This document shows, piece by piece, positions 33,829 through 45,364 of a stretch of 64,000 nt of DNA. The position numbers and the translations under genes were made by a program. Origin of the DNA: Hydra vulgaris (taxonomy: Eukaryota > Cnidaria > Hydrozoa > Anthoathecata > Hydridae); the NCBI RefSeq assembly GCF_038396675.1, contig NC_088932.1, positions 25,047,501 to 25,111,500 on the forward strand, written 5' to 3'. Positions within the stretch are counted from its first letter, which is position 1. Every line of letters begins with the position of its first letter. Under the pieces are notes generated by a model, which had not been told where the DNA came from, searched no databases, and saw only the letters and a list, made by a program, of their open reading frames with translations.

Positions 33829-35886
33829 CGGAAAATGGAAAGTAGAAAACTTGAAAAAGGCTGTTGAAGCAATAAAACAAGGAGAAATCAGCTTAAATGA
33901 AGCCGCTTATGAATTTTGTATTCCAAAAGCAACTTTGTCAAGACATAAATGAAAAAAACAAAGTTGCTGTTGCAAATGTGAAATTTCATGGTCGACTTAA
34001 CACCTTACCTAATGAAATTGAAACAAAACTAGCTGATCACTGTTTATTATTAGAATCGATGCACTTTAGATTAAGGATTGATGATCTTCGTCGTCTAGCA
34101 TTTGATATTGCGGAAGCTAACAACATCACACATAATTTTAACAAACAAACATGAATGGCAAGAAAAAAGTGGTATTATGCATTTATGCAAAGGCACCTAC
34201 AACTGTCGCTTCGTGGGCCTGAATCAACATCAATTGCACGTGCACAAGGTTTTAATAAAGAACAAGTGCAATCTTTCTTTAATTTACTTTCAAAGTTATA
34301 CATGGAAGAAAAGTTAACTCCAGACAGACTTTATAATATGGATGAAACTAGTTTATCAACAGTACAAGATGGTCAGATAAAAATTATTAGTGCAAGGGGC
34401 AAAAAACGAGTTGGAATTATGACTAGTAGTGAACGAGGAAATTCAGTAACAGCTGTAGTTTGTGTATCTGCAGCAGGATTTTATGTTCCACCAATGTTAA
34501 TATATAAACGCAAAAGAATGAAGCCAGAAATAACAAATGGTGCACCTCCAGGAACTGTATTTAGTACTCAAGAGAAAGGATGGATGTCAAATGAAGGTTT
34601 TTTATATTGGCTCAATAATTTCATTAAAGTTGTTAAACCTTTAAAACAATCTTTGTTGATACTTGATGGTCATGTTACACATTCAAAAAATTTGGCAGCG
34701 ATATATCTAGCACGAAATGCTGGAGTGCGTATGGTATCACTACCTCCCCATACTACACACAGACTGCAACCATTAGACGTTGCGTTCTTTGGACCACTTG
34801 GTACATACTATGATGATGCTATGCGAAAATGGATGCGGTCACATATATCACAACCAGTAACAACTTGGCAAGTTGCAGAATTATTTGGTGACGCATATAG
34901 TCAGGCAGCATCATTGAGAATTGCTATGAAAGGATTTCAGGCTAGTGGGTTGTGGCCTTTGGACATAAATGTATTCACTGATTCTGATTTTACAGCCTCT
35001 TCATTTACTGATGTTGGTCCTTCAAACAATCTTCAGTCATCTGAAAGTATAGATGGGATGACAAAACTATCTACAGATAAATCAAGTGAAAAAAAATTAA
35101 AATTTCATGTTTCAGTTTCAACTTTGTCTCTTTTGTCAGTGGTTTCACTTGAAGTAAAAAACAAAAAAAGAAGATCACGAACAACTCAGGTGGCTGATTT
35201 TACAAGCTCCCCATATAGACGTGCTATAGAAATTACACCAAGAAATCAAAAGCACACACTAAATCAAATAGCTTCCAAACAAATTAAAAAATCTACAAAA
35301 AAAAAAGGCTCACACTAAATCCAATAACTGCCAAACTATTGCAAAAACCACAGGAAAGCAAAGTAGCACTTGACTCAATCACCATGGACCAAATGAAATT
35401 GAGCACATCAAATAAAATCACCATCGCCACCACAGCACACCACATATCACCACTACCATCCCACGTGCAGAAGCTGCAAGAAAAAAAGACTTATGAATTG
35501 CGAAGAAAGGATTAAATATTTGTTGTAATTTTTATTTGTTATTATATCTTTTAAATATCTTTTATTAAAAAGCTAATCAATTAATTTTTCCTTTGAGCCA
35601 TAAGTTTTATAGCTGTAATTTATTCAAATATTAGAACTGTTCTAATTAAAGAATATATGTGTTCCATTCAAGGAGACCAGTTGCCTTTATTGGAACAAAA
35701 TGGTGCCTTGAAAAATCAAAGTTTATATCCAATAAGGGTGCGATCAATAGAGTCGAATCATTAATAAAAGCATAGTAGGGTTGTATATCTATATTATTTA
35801 ATTCATAAATGTTTTCATAGTTAAGCCATCTTTGGTTAATAAATATTTTTTCCTAAAGTGTTCCAATTAAGGCAACTCTCCCCTAG
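33829..35886 (+). mobile_element. Pogo-like element, left end missing
   Basis: The transposase is followed by about 370 bases of untranslated sequence ending GTGTTCCAATTAAGGCAACT then CTCCCCTA. That is taken as the right end, with a TA next to it. No complementary left end is found, because family C sequence directly abuts the first transposase codons. The element therefore lost its left end or was joined to repeat C by recombination. Confidence 0.6.
33831..35515 (+). pseudogene. Pogo/Tigger-like transposase (DDE_1)
   Basis: The N-terminus is a Psq-type helix-turn-helix: KWKVENLKKAVEAIKQGE and AAYEFCIPKATLSRHK. A frame shift near 33950 follows, then KLADHCLLLESMHFRLR. A TGA at 34152-34154 splits the frame before MARKKWYYAFMQRH. 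The catalytic core is open for 387 codons (34155-35315): YNMDETSLSTVQ (first Asp), LLILDGHVTHSKN (second Asp) and PPHTTHRLQPLDVAFFGPL (third Asp). There are 36 residues between the last two, so it is a DDxD triad as in pogo. Another frame change near 35310 leads to a basic tail ending KTYELRRKD at 35515. All three Asp survive, so the copy is only lightly damaged. Confidence 0.9.
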
Positions 35887-36784
35887 TTATTTATTATAGT
35901 TTCAAATAACAACTATATATTTGTTTTTGTGGTTTGATTTTAGTCAATAGATAAAAAACGCAAACTACTAAAGCCTAATAAACTTAAGGTATTTTAAACC
36001 CTTTAAATTAAAATATCATCATAATTTTTTTTTTTTAATGTTATGTTTAACATAATTTGTATGACATTGATTTTTTAAAGAACATGACATAGGCAGCTGA
36101 TAACGAGTATGTTGATGAAGTAAGGTTGCCGGTACCACCACATTATAGGATAAAGTGTTTAAACCAATACATTTTAATTATCTTTCGTACAAAAGAATGT
36201 GTGTCTTTTTGTTGTTATTATTTTTATTTAATTTTGGAGTAAGTTGTAGTGATCGATAATAGCTTTTCTTTACTTACAAGGTTGGGACATCATCATCATA
36301 TAAAAAGGTTAGAATTAAAAATTTATTTATTCGTTACAGTAGCTTAAAATCAGTTTAGTTTTTATTCAATTTAATGTCATTATGTGTATTTATTAATTAA
36401 TGATAGCAAAAATCATGTTCAAGGAAAAAAATTGTTGATGGTGAGTGTCTTGTCACACAGGTGGCTGAGGTAAGATATGTTATAAATGCCCAAAAGTGTT
36501 TTGAGTATTTGCATGTTTTTTTGTTTGAACTAATCTCACAAATTAAAAAAAGTATACACGACTGTTTGATTTTAGAATATGAGTCAGAGTCAAGAGCCCA
36601 TATCACTTTGTAATGATACCATTGGCCCAAGTCAACTTAATAAGCATTCTGATACAAACAGAAAGTAGTTTTGTAAATCATAAATTTTTTTCACCATTAT
36701 TTCCAATTAAAATTCTATATCCAGCATTATCCAGACTTCACTGCATTGCCTCAAATCAATATATTAGTTGATTGTGTTCTACAG

Positions 36785-37909
<1,125 letters not shown>

Positions 37910-38269
37910 AATTTTTTATATTGTACGTTTGAAAGTTCAAGATTTAAAGGGTAAGGCTAAAGACGACTTTGTCACAGTAAAATAATTTGATTTGCAATTT
38001 TATAGAAAATTTGAAATTCAAATTAAAAGCATAAGAGAAAGAACTGAAAAGACTTTTCTTATAAAGAAATAACACAAATTGAAGGTTCGATGCTATTCAA
38101 AAATAAATTGTATATAACTTCAGACAACAATTGTATATAACAACAGACATCTGCAATATGCAAGACGAATCAGTTTATTGAAATATATTGATTGTGCAGT
38201 TTATTGCAATAAACCGATTCGTCAGACTATCGTTTAAACAAACGTTAAAACACATTGCTTGAGTGGTCC

Positions 38270-38445
38270 GAAGTAAATATTCCGCAAAAAAGTGCGACAG
38301 TTTACTCCAACGTAGGACAGTTTGCTCCGGAGTAAATTGTCCGAGACGGACGGACAGGACAAACTTGGACATTCTACTCCGGAGTAAAATTTCCGACCGG
38401 ACAACTTACTCCGCGGACAGTTTTCTCCGTGACAGGTCTCTAAAA
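38270..38445. repeat. Cluster of ACTCCGGAGT palindromes
   Basis: Within 170 bases the motif (T)ACTCC or its palindromic form CTCCGGAGTAA appears five to six times (near 38303, 38323, 38376, 38406, 38423), mostly beside GGACA or TGTCC. The stretch is much richer in G+C than its surroundings. It looks like a degenerate tandem or nested palindrome; its origin is unknown. Confidence 0.7.
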
Positions 38446-38905
38446 TGTAACATACACGGCCGTGCAATATAGTAGGCCATTAGCCAAATTCATTTCAGAG
38501 GCCTGGTCTCGAAATTAATTCGATGTAGGGAAAAAAATAAAGATGGTTACTTTGTTATTTAAAAAAATCAACTAAACAATACTGTCGCTTCTGCTATTAG
38601 TTCCTAACTCATCATGATTAAAAACGTAAATGAAAGTGTTGTACTTTCGAGGAATTGAGTAACAAAATGCAAATGCATTTACGTTATTTAAAGCTGAAAA
38701 ATAAACTGAAGCCTAATAGGCTATTGAATATTGTTATTGAATAGCAAACATGTATTTTCAATGCAGTCTCGCTAAAAATACCTAAAATTATAGCTGAATG
38801 GTCATCAAACAAGATGTTTTACGATAATAGAATTAGTGAAGATATCGTTTTCAGATATTGTGGCCATAAAATTTTTTTTATATATATAAATATATATATA
38901 TATAT

Positions 38906-39026
38906 TTGCCACTTTGTAGCATTCTTTATGCTTTTTCGGAAAGCCCGCAGTTCCCTTCCTTTTTATTAAAATGGAAGGAAACTGCGGGCTTCCCGAAAAA
39001 GCAAAAAAAATACTACAAAGTGGCAA
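38906..39026. repeat. Long hairpin, 121 bases
   Basis: TTGCCACTTTGTAG on the left is complementary to CTACAAAGTGGCAA on the right, and the inner GGAAAGCCCGCAGTTCCCTT pairs with its near-complement. The loop is a few bases around ATTAAAAT. A short TA array precedes it. It is probably a small foldback element. Confidence 0.85.
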
Positions 39027-39591
39027 AAAAAATAGTTACCTGGTTATATGCTACATGCATTAAATCTAATGTATAAAATTATATTGTGACTATTTGAGAT
39101 CAGTTGCTTCACTTATTGCTATATCAGCAGATCCAGAACTAAACTATTTTTAAAAAGATGTATCATTGTTTAAAAATTGAAATAACACATTAAAAAAATG
39201 GCTGTTTAATTGTAACATGTTTATTTTGTACTATTGAAATTTGAACGCAAATCGTCTGTCTGTCAACATTTACATTATAAATACTTACAAAGAACTGCCT
39301 TTGTTTTATCAGATTATATTTGTTTTAGTAATTTGTTATTTGATCTAATTATACTTCACATAGATAACACTAAAATTGAAAACATTGACTTCTATATCAA
39401 TAAACTCACATAAGATTCAAATGATAATAATACTTGAGGGGAAAATAACACTTTTAAAAATAATACAAAAAGTGTCACTAATATTATCCCAAATAATACT
39501 GAAAATACTGATGTACAAGGATATTTACAATAGTGCAAGTACTAATTAAGAGTAAAATTCTAACAAATACAATATTAACAAACATAATTAA
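39027..39591. other. AT-rich spacer
   Basis: No coding or repeat structure recognised. Confidence 0.45.
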
Positions 39592-40368
39592 GCTATCATT
39601 ACCCGAAGAACCTCTGACCGACGTCTTTCATTAGTGGACGAACCATGGAGAGCAATATCCGTAATCGCCTTCAAAAGAAGAGGTTGATCTACTTCTAATG
39701 ACGGTCAACCAGGTTTCTTTCTGATTTTTAGTTTTTCTTTGACTTTTGGATGCTCCAAGCAGATTTCCTCCATTCTAGCTTTTTTCAGTTCTCTAGTTTT
39801 CTTCTGTTGAGCTTGATCATACTTTTTTGGGCCAGTTCTTTACATAGATGAGCTAGTTTCTCTTTTTCTTTTCCAAATCATCCTCTTCAGCTTCAGCAAT
39901 GAATCCACTTCTCTTTTTAATCTTCAGTCCAGCAACTTCACAATTTAAAGCTGCAATCTCAGAATTGAGTCGATCTTGAGCCACTGTTCTTGCATTTTTT
40001 TGAATTTTCGTGGTCAACAAACTTAAAGTTAATGCACTTCGTTAATCATCAATAACAGATCGCTCATTGGTGGGCTCAACAAACTGTGAGGAATTCTTGT
40101 AAAATTTAAGTAGAATATACGCGGGGGCAGACTGTTTTGGAGTATTGGTCCAATATGATAATTGCTTGCTCTTGAACTTCATTGCCTTTTCATTAAATAA
40201 ATTGATTAAATACATTACTCTTGATTCAAGATCCTTATGCACCAGTTTCTCTTCTTTTAATAAATTCCATATACTATGGACTTCTTTCTGGATATTAGCC
40301 TTTTTTTTATCGGGATGAGCATTTCCATATGAGACCATCAATAAGTTAAGTAATGCGGTTTTATCCAT
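39592..40368 (-). pseudogene. Coiled-coil protein of a cnidarian multi-copy family
   Basis: It begins with ATG at 40368: MDKTALLNLLMVSYGNAHPD, EVHSIWNLLKEEK, KSKQLSYWTNTPKQ. It stops at NERSVIDD (TAA), then continues in frame with RSALTLSLLTTKIQKNART, RLNSEIAALNCEVAGLKIKK, a long Lys/Glu-rich coiled coil (AEEDDLEKKKKKLAHLCKEL), HPKVKEKLKIRKKPG, a second stop, and PSLEVDQPLLLKAITDIALH then GSSTNERRRSEVLRV. I recall similar multi-copy proteins in cnidarians that continue into a larger C-terminal part not present here. One TAA and one TGA interrupt it. Function unknown; most likely part of a decayed mobile element, though no ends were found. Confidence 0.5.
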
Positions 40369-41376
40369 ATTTTAATATTGATTTATTAGTATTGTTTACA
40401 TCACAATCAGAATAATGATTTAGCTCATCGCAAGCTTTTTAAAAGAGTTTCTTCAACCCGCTCGGGAGAAATTAGCGTTTCGAATTTTAAATAGACTTTA
40501 TGTGTTTGCATTGCATCACGTTTTACAATCAACGAGCAATTAGAGTTTCGTATTTGAAATAACGACCATTTAATTTCAAAAAATGACGAATTTATGAGTT
40601 TACTTTTATGAGTTTACTTTGAACCACATCTTATAATCCGCTAGGGAGCGAATAACAATTGTGAATTTTATATACAAAGAGTTAATATTTCTAACATAAT
40701 TTGATTCGCAGTCAAATGGTAATATATTAACAAAAAGATAGTAATTTTTATTTTACGTTAGTAGTTGTTATTTATTTAATGTCTCTGGGAAACTTATTAT
40801 ATTAATTTATAATATTATATTATAAATAATTTAATAAAATATGATATCAAATTCCCGGCATTTAATATTAATTTCCCGACAAACAAAACATCATTTCTAT
40901 ACCATTGAGTAGATGTAAATACCGTTAAAATCTGCTCATTAAAACTAAAAAAATAATTTAAATTGACATCATTTTGGCCTCAACACCCCCTCCCCATTGT
41001 CAATTTGTGTCAAACTTTCTAGCACTCCCCCTCCTATATTTACTGACCTCATTTATGGATGACCCCTTAATTGAGAAATGTCTGGAGTTATCTCATTACA
41101 ATTGTATATCATTATATACATGTATATAATATAATTATTCTTTACTTTTTATTACACATTATATATTAATTTGTTTTATAGGCTTAATCAAAACAAAACA
41201 AAACAACAAAATTTTAAAAAAATTCTCATAAAACATCATAATTAAAATAAAGATTTAAAAAATTAATCAATTAATTAACAAAACACAATAAAAATCGTTA
41301 TTAAAAATAATAATTTTTTATAAACCGAAGAAACTTTATTAAAATTACAAAAACTATTTAAAAAAAACTTTTTATA
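40369..41376. other. Spacer downstream of the ZIP gene
   Basis: AT-rich sequence with no gene. It includes the last part of the ZIP 3' region on the right; no clear polyadenylation signal can be singled out among many AATAAA-like words. Confidence 0.45.
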
Positions 41377-42567
41377 TTAGTTAGGATTTTTTGTCGGAGG
41401 AAGTGGTTGATCATGACTAAGTTTATAAAATCGGTTTTCATAGTAACATATGCCTGTGGTAGCAACATAACCAAGAATGACAAAAAGAATCTTTAAAAGT
41501 TTTTTTTCATCTGAAATACTCAACTCACGAGGCAAAACTTCAAAAAAAGTGACATACAAAAATGAGCCAGTTGCAATTCCTTGTAATACCCCTGAAAACC
41601 ACAACCGAAGGGCCAAGGAATTAAAAGAACTGAGGACAGCCATTCCTAATCCAATACCAATAGGAGTCATAGAAGAAAATATTCCCAAACATAAAACAAC
41701 TGTAGAAGAGCTCATTTTAGCATCAACTAGTTGAACACCAATCGAAAATGCAATTATACTTTTATGAATAACCAAAGCTACAAACAATTCAAGAACATCT
41801 GACGTTTGGGTCAAAAGACCAACTGCTAACCCTTCAAATAAAGAGTGAAGGGATATAGCAAATACTAACACATAAGCACGCAAATTAACCTTTTGAAGAG
41901 TTTGAATTGAAGCAAGACTTTTACTTTCTACTCTATTGCTGTTGTCATGTTTTTTAGGTGCAGGAAAAAACACATCATTAGTACTAGAACTTTTCTCTAA
42001 GACATGTTCATTTTCAACAATATTTTTTTCCATGATGATAGAATAGTTTTGTTGTATACCAACTTGTTGCAGCTGTCTTTCTGAAGCGTTTATCTCAATA
42101 CCAGTAACTAGATCTAAGTTGTTGTCATGAGATAAAAGATGATTATTTTCATTACATGATAATTCATCCTGGTTACTATTAACATTTTCAGGAGCTTCAT
42201 AAGATAACTGATTACTATGGCAACAAGAATGAACTATATGCTCTAATATTAACATAAAGATAAATCCAATACCAATAATAAAATCCCCTAGTGGAAAATC
42301 AGTCTCAATATAAACAGATATTAGTGCATTATTTATTGTATTCTTTACCAATGGAAATAAATCAAGAATAACAGTGCTAAAAAACACCCCTCCAGCAAAG
42401 CAATTTGACAAACTAATAAGCAGATTGCGAGTATGAGAAACTCTTCCTTCAAATGAGGAGCTTCGTGAAAGATTTAATGGTACAACACCAAATATCATGC
42501 ACAACAAAAACAAAATAATAATTATAATTAGTTTAACCGACCATTCTGGTAATTCATAAAAACCCAT
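41377..42567 (-). CDS. ZIP family (SLC39) zinc/metal transporter
   Basis: Membrane transporter bringing zinc and related divalent metals into the cytosol. The 396-residue frame is intact and starts at ATG 42567 (MGFYELPEWSVKL); the frame extends 11 codons further upstream but only from a GTG. Eight membrane segments are visible: KLIIIIILFLLCMIFGVVPL; a second with NCFAGGVFFSTVILDLFP; IIGIGFIFMLILEHIVH; then a long polar loop (about residues 120-230) starting with a small His/Cys cluster (HIVHSCCHS); AISLHSLFEGLAVGLL, the ZIP signature in TM4; LVIHKSIIAFSIG in TM5 with the metal-site His; GIFSSMTPIGIGLGMAVL; QGIATGSFLYVTFFEVLP; and ILFVILGYVATTGICYY. The layout fits the ZIP II group (SLC39A1/2/3). 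There is no intron, the neighbours are repeats, and it is the only undamaged host reading frame here. Confidence 0.93.
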   Translation of the reverse strand: MGFYELPEWSVKLIIIIILFLLCMIFGVVPLNLSRSSSFEGRVSHTRNLLISLSNCFAGGVFFSTVILDLFPLVKNTINNALISVYIETDFPLGDFIIGIGFIFMLILEHIVHSCCHSNQLSYEAPENVNSNQDELSCNENNHLLSHDNNLDLVTGIEINASERQLQQVGIQQNYSIIMEKNIVENEHVLEKSSSTNDVFFPAPKKHDNSNRVESKSLASIQTLQKVNLRAYVLVFAISLHSLFEGLAVGLLTQTSDVLELFVALVIHKSIIAFSIGVQLVDAKMSSSTVVLCLGIFSSMTPIGIGLGMAVLSSFNSLALRLWFSGVLQGIATGSFLYVTFFEVLPRELSISDEKKLLKILFVILGYVATTGICYYENRFYKLSHDQPLPPTKNPN

Positions 42568-43025
42568 AGTTAAAAAATGTTTCTTCTTTTTTACAGTCAC
42601 AATAATTCTTTTTGGTGTTGATTAAAATATCGAAGAACTAAACAAAAAAATAAAACTTAATTGAAAATGAGATTTTACTTAGTAAAACCACATTTTTTAT
42701 TATTAGAATGACAGTGAAATAAGGTCAGCACATTTATATTGAACAACTAAACAATTTTGAATTTTGGCTGATTACCAGATCAGATGTTTACTTGAAGTCA
42801 TTTTTTCTGAAACTTAAGGTCAGTACTAAAGAACTGAAACATTAAACCACTATTTTTTAATATATATCAGGGGCGGATCCAGACCATCTAGCCCCCCCCC
42901 CCCCACTTTTTTTCTAAAGGACCTTTATTTTTCGAGAAAATTATAGGAATAGGCGATTGTGCCCCTCCACTTCAAAACCCAAGTCATTGGCCATGTCTAG
43001 TAAGGAAGGGCAATTTTTAGATTTC

Positions 43026-43028
<3 letters not shown>
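42568..43028. other. Upstream region of the ZIP gene
   Basis: No gene is seen. At 42868 the sequence CAGGGGCGGATCCAG followed by a C run resembles the end of the foldback family at 10904 and 52546, so it is probably a fragment of the same repeat class. Confidence 0.45.
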
Positions 43029-43059
<31 letters not shown>

Positions 43060-43072
43060 GTATATATGTATA

Positions 43073-43165
<93 letters not shown>
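43029..43165. repeat. (TA)n array with TG interruptions
   Basis: TA dinucleotides with several TATATGTA interruptions in the left third. It abuts the 3' end of the Penelope-like fragment, whose CACTTATCTAA motif starts about 20 bases further on. Confidence 0.95.
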
Positions 43166-43170
<5 letters not shown>

Positions 43171-43185
43171 GATATACACGTATAT

Positions 43186-44880
43186 AAGTAAAAACACTTA
43201 TCTAATTCTTTTTTCAATTTGTTTCTCTCTGTGTAGGTTTATCAGAAAGAATGTCTAAATATCAAAAAAATTAAAGTTATAGAAAAAAGTTTATAAGTTT
43301 TAAATCATTATTTTTTCAAAAACCTAATTGTGAAAAATTAGTATAATTTTAGTTTTGTCATATGTTTTAGATTTTTTAAAAGGCACTTATTTTTATGCCT
43401 GCATTTAGAAATTAATGAATTAGATTTCTTGTTTTGTAAACTTTCTTGATCCAAATAAGTAATAATTTCAAAATTTTCTTGCAACTATAGCATGCATCTT
43501 TTAGAAACATTTTCAAAGGTAGGTGCAATTTTTAGGTTGAATTTAAATTAATATTTACTTTCTTTTAATTGCCAAATATATTTTAAGAGTCTCTTTGAGT
43601 ATTTTTTATGTTAGAAAGATTATTTGTGGTTGGTGTATGATTTTTCCAATTCACCCTGGATTGTGCCAATAAATTGTTATCAGGGTTACTTTGTGAGAAA
43701 ACAATCCATTTGTAAATAATATTCTTTGATAAGCATTTTTCATTCATAAGGCAATCAATTTTTTATTTGCGAGTATTTTTTCTTTAAGAAATTCATTTTT
43801 ATTATTCAATGCAACATTGTGGCCTTTTATAAATCTTTCTATACTTTTTGTACAGCTATAACTTTAGGGTCAAAGGGAGGGGTGTTAAAGGAAAAGAGTA
43901 TGTGCACAGTTTGATCTCTTGTTCTTTATCTCTTCGTAAATTCTTTTGCGGTGAAAGCATACAGTTGAAAAGCATACAAGGGACAAAGGGTCATAAATCA
44001 GTGGTTTTACTATGTACTTTATGGATGCTCCCTTACTTTAATAGTATTTCTGTTAGAAAACTTATGCAATTCATTAGATGGAGGGAAACGTTTGCCTATT
44101 AATTCTAAAAACTCTTTTCCAATATATGTTGAAGCAATTTTAATGTATGATGAATTGAACCAAATTATATTTCTACTTTTATTTCACTATTTTGCAACTT
44201 TTGTTTCAAATTATTGCTTGAAATATTTAAATTTGCTTTTCTTAAGAGCATCTTTAAACATATGTTTAGAAAAGAGCTAAATATACTTCCATTAGAAGAA
44301 TTTTGATTTAGCTTTTTTTTAATTGAAATAAGAATTTGTTTTAAAATTTGAGGGGGGTTATTTGAATTTATAATAATATAAGTAATAAAAACAATAACTT
44401 ATCATTTGATTTTTTATAAAGCAGATAAGAATTTTCTGAAAGGTTAAATAAAGAAAGTTCATAATTTTTAAGTTGGTGTTTGATTTAATATAGAAGCCAA
44501 TGTTTTGGAGAATTTTTATAATATAAACATATTTATAATCTAAAAAATTCTTGTAAGAGACTATGCTGTTAAAAAAATTTGTCAATTATAAAAAAAACTT
44601 TCAAGAAAAATTTGAAATTATTACTTGTTTGGATCAAGATTTTTATAACACTAATTCTAAAGAATTTTTTTCATAATTATTTTTTTGAAAAAATAATGTA
44701 GCTAATATAACTGATTTCCTTGGTTACAAAACAACTACAGTATAACTTAAATTTTTTGATATTTAAACATTTTCCCTAATGAACATAGAGAGAAAGAAAC
44801 AGACAGTCAAAGAAAATTAGATAAATGTTTTTACTAATTTATTATTGCTCTGTCCTTTGATAAAATCAAGCACTTTCTTT
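43186..44880 (-). mobile_element. Penelope-like retroelement fragment flanked by inverted motifs and (TA)n
   Basis: The left border carries, in minus orientation, CTGATAAACCTACACAGAGA, then GAAAC, then TTAGATAAGTGTTTTTAC. The right border (44770-44830) carries a plus-oriented copy with GAGAAAGAAACAGACAG, TTAGATAAATGTTTTTACTA and ATTTATTATTGCTCTGTCCT. (TA)n arrays lie just beyond each border. The coding remnant between them is that of a Penelope-like element. Confidence 0.65.
43320..44340 (-). pseudogene. Penelope-like protein remnant (RT to GIY-YIG linker region)
   Basis: Minus-strand blocks in order: NIIWFNSSYIKIASTYIGKE, FLELIGKRFPPSNELHKFSN, RNTIKVREHP, then after frame changes KIDCLMNEKCLSKNIIYKW, WKNHTPTTNN, FEIITYLDQESLQNKKSN and LISKCRHKNKCLLKN. 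The first block matches the conserved region after the reverse transcriptase of Penelope-like elements (IWFNPPFS...). The Cys-rich block and the CRHKNK block flank the GIY-YIG endonuclease in that family. The YIG core itself and the RT catalytic part are not readable here. Multiple shifts and stops are present. The element class is well supported by motif order. Confidence 0.65.
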
Positions 44881-44890
44881 GTAGAATACA

Positions 44891-45003
<113 letters not shown>

Positions 45004-45223
45004 GGTTATGACTTTTTTAAAAAAAAAAATTTCCTGTGTCATAAATTGATAAACTTTTGTTAGAAAACATTGAAAACATGTTCAATTCTTCTAGGTTGTA
45101 AAAAAAGGTCACCCTGCAATTAAAATTACGAATCATTATTTATTTAATCTTGTTACTGCTTCTACTAACAAGTGTGGCTTTGCTGAAAATCATTTAAAAC
45201 TTGTATAGATTAGAAGTGTTTAG

Positions 45224-45313
45224 AACTTTAGAACATTTTGGAGAAACTAAGAATATTCTAGAATAATTTAGAACATTCTGGAATAATTTAGAATATTCTA
45301 GAACAATTTAGAC
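45224..45313. repeat. Short tandem repeat around TAGAACATTCTGGAA
   Basis: About four to five degenerate copies of a 19-21 base unit (TTTAGAATATTCTAGAACAA type), each with a GAATATTC or GAACATTC inverted core resembling a heat-shock element (nGAAnnTTCn). It lies 50-140 bases before the ATG of the transposon protein, followed by TATATATAG. It may act as the promoter of the element; this is inference. Confidence 0.65.
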
Positions 45314-45364
45314 TGTGTATATATAGCTGCTTATCAAATTTTATAGTTTTTACAGAAGCAACAC

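Noticed and set aside
42568..42600. Start of the ZIP protein at the far end of the open frame
   Set aside because: The first codon there is GTG; the first ATG, at 42567, precedes the first membrane segment and fits the family.
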